A program made the position numbers and the translations under genes. This document shows, piece after piece, positions 9,719-12,624 of a stretch of 12,624 nucleotides of DNA; the stretch's first letter is position 1; every line of letters starts with the position of its first letter. The notes below the pieces were generated by a model, which had not been told where the DNA came from, ran no database searches, and saw only the letters and a program-made list of their open reading frames with translations. Origin of the DNA: a bacterium (lineage in GTDB: Bacteria > Actinomycetota > Thermoleophilia > Solirubrobacterales > 70-9); contig PKER01000036.1 of the NCBI GenBank assembly GCA_002919115.1, positions 1 to 12,624 of the forward strand. The letters run 5' to 3'.

Positions 9719-10602
9719 GCGTGCGGATCGGCTCGCTGGAGCTCGAGCACCCGGTCCTGAACGGCTCGGGCACGTTTGACGCGATCGCCGCCCGGCAGGT
9801 CTTCGGGGACGCGCTGCTCGAGCGCTTCCCCTTCGCCGCGTTCGTCTCGAAGACGATCACCCTCGAGCCCCGCGCCGGCAACCCGCCGCCGCGCCTGTGG
9901 GAGACGCCCAGCGGGATGATCAACTCGATCGGCCTGCCGAACAAGGGGCTCGAGGGCTTCCTCGCGCACGACCTGCCGCAGCTGGCCGAGCTGCCGGTGC
10001 CGCTGATCGTCTCGGTGATGGCGACGTCCCGCGACGACTTCGCGCGGCTCGTGGGCGCGGTCAGCGAGCGCGAGGAGGTCGCGGCGCTCGAGCTGAACGT
10101 GTCCTGCCCGAACGTCAAGTCCGGGCTCATCGTCGGCGCCGAGCCCGCCGAGACGCGGGCGCTCTGCGAGGCGCTGCGCCCGCTCACCGACAAGCCGCTG
10201 ATCGTGAAGCTCACGCCCAACGTCGCCGACCCCGCGCCCGTCGCGCGCGCCGCCGAGGAGGGCGGCGCGGACGCCGTCTCGCTGATCAACACGCTGCGCG
10301 CGACCGCGCTCGACCCCCGCACGGGCGAGCCCTGGCTGGGCGCTGGCAGCGGCGGGCTCTCCGGCGCGGCGGTCAAGCCGGTCGCCCTCGACCAGGTGCG
10401 CCGCGTGCGCGCCGCCGTGTCGCTGCCGATCATTGGCATGGGGGGGATCGAGAGCGGTGCAGACGCCCTTGACTTCCTGCGCTGCGGGGCCACGGCGGTC
10501 GCCGTCGGCACCGCGAACTTCCGCGATCCGCTCGCCGGAGAGCGGGTCCGCGCGGAGCTCGAAGCGCTGTCCGAACCCGCCCGATCCCTTGACCTCAAGT
10601 AG
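9715..10602 (+). CDS. pyrD: Dihydroorotate dehydrogenase, class 1B catalytic subunit
   Basis: Oxidises dihydroorotate to orotate using FMN; with PyrK the electron acceptor is NAD+. It is a 295-residue cytosolic barrel with no N-terminal membrane helix, unlike the quinone-linked class 2 enzymes of mycobacteria and E. coli. Key segments are NGSGTFD (16-22), SKTIT (45-49), the substrate loop NSIGLPN (70-76), NVSCPNVKSG (128-137) with the class 1 catalytic base C131, KLTPNV (165-170), INT (191-193), GGLSG (213-217), GMGGI (241-245) and the FMN phosphate segment AVAVGTANF (261-269). The GTG at 9715 overlaps the pyrK stop (GTGA); the frame is open further upstream, but those residues are out of family. 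It ends at TAG 10600-10602 and is the last gene of the operon before a promoter region. Confidence 0.95.
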   Translation: MSVRIGSLELEHPVLNGSGTFDAIAARQVFGDALLERFPFAAFVSKTITLEPRAGNPPPRLWETPSGMINSIGLPNKGLEGFLAHDLPQLAELPVPLIVSVMATSRDDFARLVGAVSEREEVAALELNVSCPNVKSGLIVGAEPAETRALCEALRPLTDKPLIVKLTPNVADPAPVARAAEEGGADAVSLINTLRATALDPRTGEPWLGAGSGGLSGAAVKPVALDQVRRVRAAVSLPIIGMGGIESGADALDFLRCGATAVAVGTANFRDPLAGERVRAELEALSEPARSLDLK

Positions 10603-10641
10603 AGGTCGAATCGAATTTCGTTGAAAACCCTGGGAACCCCC

Positions 10642-10669
10642 TTGCACACCAGAACCTGCGCGCTATATT
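10642..10669 (+). promoter_or_regulatory. Promoter of mihF, placed for a leaderless transcript
   Basis: TTGCAC (10642-10647) and TATATT (10664-10669) are separated by 16 bases, a good sigma-70-type arrangement in a locally AT-rich pocket between pyrD and mihF. The -10 box ends 9 bases before the mihF GTG at 10679, so transcription would begin at or within a few bases of the start codon. There is no Shine-Dalgarno sequence between the box and the GTG. Confidence 0.7.
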
Positions 10670-10678
10670 CGCCGCGCC

Positions 10679-11014
10679 GTGGCCCCCTCCACCGAGACCC
10701 CAACCGCCGTTCCCGAGAGAACTCACGAGCAGCGGATGCGGGCTCTTCGCAGGGCCAACGAGATCCGCAGCAAGCGCGCCCAGCTCAAGCGGGACCTGAA
10801 GGCCGGCAAGGTCAAGGTCGAGCAGCTTCTGCTGGACCCGCCGGAGTGGGTCGAGTCCGCGAAGGCGTTCGACATGCTCCTCGCGGTCCCGAAGTACGGG
10901 CGCGTCAAGGCCAACAAGGTGCTCGCCCAGTGCCGGATCTCCCCGTCCAAGACGATCGGCGGGCTCTCCGAGCGCCAGCGCGCCGAGCTCGTCGAGCTGC
11001 TGCGCAGGCGCTAG
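10679..11014 (+). CDS. mihF: Actinobacterial integration host factor (mIHF)
   Basis: A small nucleoid-associated DNA-binding protein specific to Actinobacteria, unrelated in sequence to IHF alpha/beta. It has 111 residues. A basic N-terminal helix (about 15-45, rich in Arg and Lys: RRANEIRSKRAQLKRDLKAG) is followed by a linker and a helix-two-turn-helix domain at about 62-108, containing MLLAVPKYGRVKANKVLAQC and SERQRAELVELL. These match the mycobacterial mIHF core (PKVGKVKA, RQRKAL). The GTG at 10679 lacks a ribosome binding site but sits just below a promoter, so the mRNA is probably leaderless. An internal ATG near 10736 would cut into the basic helix and is less likely. gmk follows after 55 bases, the same pairing as in mycobacteria. 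Confidence 0.92.
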   Translation: MAPSTETPTAVPERTHEQRMRALRRANEIRSKRAQLKRDLKAGKVKVEQLLLDPPEWVESAKAFDMLLAVPKYGRVKANKVLAQCRISPSKTIGGLSERQRAELVELLRRR

Positions 11015-11069
11015 CGCCGCGGGCACGTTGGAGGCCGCAGGGGAGCAGACCCGCGTCCCGCGGGGTTGG

Positions 11070-11669
11070 ATGGTCGGCGTGAAGTCGCGCGTGTTCGTCA
11101 TCACCGGCCCGTCGGGCGTCGGCAAGGGCACCCTGATCTCGCGCCTGCGTGAGCAGATCCCCGAGCTCGAGCTCTCCGTGTCGGCCACCACCCGCAAGCC
11201 GCGGGCGGGCGAGGTCGACGGGCGCGACTACCACTTCCTCACGCCCGAGGAGTTCGCGCGCCGCGCGGAGGCCGGGGACTTCCTCGAGCACGCGACGTTC
11301 AGCGGCAACCGCTACGGGACGCTGCGCTCCGAGGTCGAGCGCACCCTACGCTCGGGCCGCTCGCTCGTGCTCGAGATCGAGGTGCAGGGCGCCCGCCAGG
11401 TGCGCGCCGTGATGGGCGACGAGGCCGTGCTGATCTTCATCGCGCCGCCCGACCCGAAGGTCCTGCGCGAGCGGCTCGCCGGCCGCGGCACGGACTCCGA
11501 GGAGGCGATCGCGCGGCGGCTGGAGACCGCCAAGCAGGAGCTCGAGGCCCAGCAGGAGTTCAAGCACGTGATCGTCAACGACGATCTCGACCGGGCGACC
11601 GAGGAGCTCGTGCGGATCGTGCGCTCGGAGCTTTCAACTACACTCGACCCCGCTGATGATCAAGCCTAG
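11070..11669 (+). CDS. gmk: Guanylate kinase
   Basis: Phosphorylates GMP to GDP with ATP. From the ATG at 11070 the protein has 199 residues, close to the family norm. The P-loop GPSGVGKGT is at 13-21. The GMP-binding region is SATTRKPRAGEVDGRDYHFL (38-57) with NRYGT (80-84) and EIEVQGA (102-108). The lid arginines are near 134-150 and NDDLDRA is at 170-176. A TTG at 11028 would add 14 residues (EAAGEQTRVPRGW) without family similarity or a ribosome binding site, and a GTG at 11079 is also possible. The ATG has GGGG five bases upstream and is preferred. The 3' end overlaps rpoZ by 14 bases. Confidence 0.94.
   Translation: MVGVKSRVFVITGPSGVGKGTLISRLREQIPELELSVSATTRKPRAGEVDGRDYHFLTPEEFARRAEAGDFLEHATFSGNRYGTLRSEVERTLRSGRSLVLEIEVQGARQVRAVMGDEAVLIFIAPPDPKVLRERLAGRGTDSEEAIARRLETAKQELEAQQEFKHVIVNDDLDRATEELVRIVRSELSTTLDPADDQA
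11639..11644 (+). promoter_or_regulatory. Possible -10 box for rpoZ inside gmk
   Basis: TACACT matches TANNNT within the last codons of gmk, in a short AT-richer stretch, and ends 11 bases before the rpoZ ATG. It could drive a near-leaderless rpoZ message, which would fit the lack of a well-spaced Shine-Dalgarno sequence there (the nearest GGAG, at 11627-11630, is 25 bases away). No convincing -35 box is present, so this is tentative. Confidence 0.3.
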
Positions 11670-11892
11670 AGTCGACACCCTGCTCGAGCACACCGATTCG
11701 CACTACGCCGCGGTGATCGTCGCCGCGAAGCGGGCGCGGCAGCTCAACAGCTACTACCGCGCGCTCGGCGAGGGCAGCTACGAGGAGTTCACGCCGCCCA
11801 TGGTCGAGACGCGGTCGGGCAACTACCTGACGATCGCGCTCGAGGAGCTGGCCGCCGGCAAGCTCCGCTACAGCTACAAGGACAAGTCCTAG
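11656..11892 (+). CDS. rpoZ: RNA polymerase omega subunit
   Basis: A 78-residue omega subunit, which helps fold and assemble the beta' subunit. The conserved core HYAAVIVAAKRARQLNSYY (16-34) and the C-terminal part LTIALEELAAGKLRYSY (58-74) match the family. The ATG at 11656 lies inside the end of gmk (14-base overlap), and the first residues MIKPRVDTLLEH fit omega N-termini. Position after gmk and before coaBC is conserved in many bacteria. It ends at TAG 11890-11892, just before a small hairpin and the coaBC start. Confidence 0.95.
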   Translation: MIKPRVDTLLEHTDSHYAAVIVAAKRARQLNSYYRALGEGSYEEFTPPMVETRSGNYLTIALEELAAGKLRYSYKDKS

Positions 11893-11893
11893 T

Positions 11894-11909
11894 CCCCTAG
11901 GCAAAGGGG
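11894..11909 (+). promoter_or_regulatory. Hairpin that masks the coaBC ribosome binding site
   Basis: CCCCT (11894-11898) pairs perfectly with AGGGG (11905-11909) around the six-base loop AGGCAA. AGGGG is also the Shine-Dalgarno sequence of coaBC, 6 bases before its GTG at 11916. The 5' arm begins one base after the rpoZ stop codon. A ribosome finishing rpoZ would cover this arm and free the site, which suggests translational coupling. There is no U-tract, so it is not a terminator. Five pairs is a small stem, but four of them are G-C. Confidence 0.5.
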
Positions 11910-11915
11910 CTCGCG

Positions 11916-12624
11916 GTGGCCCGCATCCTGCTCGGCGTCACGGGGGGCATAGCGGCCTACCGGGCGCTTGAGCTCGCGCGCCTGGCCACCAGGTCCGGGC
12001 ACGCCGTGCGCGTGCTGATGACGGAGGCCGCGACCCGGTTCGTCGGGCCCGCCTCGTTCGAGGGGATCGTGGGGGCGCCCGTGCTCACCTCCGAGTTCGA
12101 GCGCGATCCGATGCGCGGCGCCTTCCCCGGCGAGCCGCTGCCCGGGCACGACCCGATCGGCCACCTCGCGGTCGTCGAAAACTGCGACGCCTACCTCGTC
12201 GCGCCCGCCTCGGCGAACACGATCGCCAAGCTCGCCGGCGGGCACGCCGACTCGATGGTGACGACCGCCTTTTTGGCCTGCGATGCCCCGCGGCTGGTCG
12301 CCCCGGCGATGAACGACCGGATGTACCGCGACGCGGCCACGCAGGCGAACCTGCGGACGCTGCGCGAGCGCGGGGTGGAGGTGATCGACCCCGACACCGG
12401 CCCGCTCGCCTCGCGCGGCGAGTACGGGGCAGGGCGCCTGCCGCAGCCCGACGCCCTGCTCGCGCGCGTGGAGGCCGCCCTGGGCGCGCCAGCGCAGGGA
12501 TCGCTGGCCGGCGTACGGGTGCTGGTCACCGCCGGGGGCACGCGCGAGCCCCTCGACTCGGTGCGCTTCATCGGCAACCGCTCGAGCGGCCGGATGGGGG
12601 TCGCCCTGGCGGCGGCCGCGGCCC
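11916..12624 (+). CDS. coaBC: CoaBC, phosphopantothenoylcysteine decarboxylase / phosphopantothenate-cysteine ligase (5' part)
   Basis: A bifunctional coenzyme A biosynthesis enzyme; 236 codons are present and the frame is open at the window edge. The N-terminal flavoprotein CoaC domain (about 1-190) shows LLGVTGGIAAYRA (5-17), the catalytic His at H83 in GHLAVVEN, PASANTIAKLAGGHADS (97-113) and PAMNDRMY (130-137). The substrate flap is LASRGEYGAGRLPQP (164-178); where E. coli has the catalytic Cys158 in ACGDIGPGRM, this protein has Ser166 followed by one extra residue. The CoaB ligase domain begins near 198 with VLVTAGGTREPLDSVRFIGN and SSGRMG. The GTG start has AGGGG 6 bases upstream, and the rpoZ stop lies 23 bases before it. 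It follows mihF-gmk-rpoZ as in mycobacteria. Confidence 0.93.
   Translation, partial: MARILLGVTGGIAAYRALELARLATRSGHAVRVLMTEAATRFVGPASFEGIVGAPVLTSEFERDPMRGAFPGEPLPGHDPIGHLAVVENCDAYLVAPASANTIAKLAGGHADSMVTTAFLACDAPRLVAPAMNDRMYRDAATQANLRTLRERGVEVIDPDTGPLASRGEYGAGRLPQPDALLARVEAALGAPAQGSLAGVRVLVTAGGTREPLDSVRFIGNRSSGRMGVALAAAAA

Noticed and set aside
10603..10641. Possible terminator after pyrD
   Set aside because: Only a weak CGAA/TTCG pairing and short GGG/CCC matches are present, with no stable GC stem followed by T residues. The stretch is better explained as the upstream part of the mihF promoter region.
11007..11018. A 12-base perfect palindrome GGCGCTAGCGCC over the mihF stop codon, considered as a terminator
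   Set aside because: It has no spacer for a loop beyond the central CTAG and no U-tract, and gmk follows in the same direction. Probably a chance palindrome in GC-rich sequence.

Overview
The window is about 12.6 kb of very GC-rich DNA (strong G/C bias at third codon positions). It reads as a chromosomal housekeeping locus of an actinobacterium. The evidence is an actinobacterial-type integration host factor gene (mihF) followed by gmk, rpoZ and coaBC, the same order that follows the pyr genes in mycobacteria, and a PyrR-binding hairpin that overlaps the pyrR ribosome binding site, the arrangement described for mycobacteria. The class 1B dihydroorotate dehydrogenase pair (pyrK-pyrD) and the lack of pyrF suggest a deep-branching lineage such as Thermoleophilia rather than a mycobacterium; that placement is inference.

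Layout: (1) bases 1-36 may be the end of an upstream gene. (2) 77-1015, minus strand, encodes an alpha/beta hydrolase of the haloalkane dehalogenase/epoxide hydrolase type. (3) 1016-1145 is a divergent control region with a small inverted repeat near the hydrolase start, a candidate -10 box and a PyrR-binding RNA hairpin. (4) 1146-10602, plus strand, is one tightly packed operon: pyrR, pyrB, pyrC, an ISOC-type cysteine hydrolase, carA, carB, pyrK, pyrD. Six of its seven junctions are 4-base start/stop overlaps (ATGA, GTGA or TTGA); the seventh, carA-carB, has a 4-base gap. (5) 10603-10678 holds a promoter placed so that mihF is probably read from a leaderless mRNA. (6) 10679-12624 holds mihF, gmk, rpoZ and the first part of coaBC, which runs off the end.

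How it works together: carA/carB make carbamoyl phosphate, pyrB condenses it with aspartate, pyrC closes the ring, and pyrD with its flavin/iron-sulfur partner pyrK oxidises dihydroorotate to orotate with electrons passed to NAD+. PyrR senses UMP/UTP and very likely represses translation of the whole operon through the leader hairpin. The last two steps to UMP (pyrE, pyrF) are not in the window. The second group supplies a nucleoid protein, GMP kinase, the omega subunit of RNA polymerase and a coenzyme A biosynthesis enzyme.

Most of the window is well-understood core metabolism, and I see no mobile element, CRISPR array, phage or defence gene. The points worth a second look are the uncharacterised cysteine hydrolase fixed inside the pyr operon, a CarB that lacks about 43 residues of its oligomerisation domain, the SD-sequestering hairpins before pyrR and coaBC, and the probable leaderless start of mihF.
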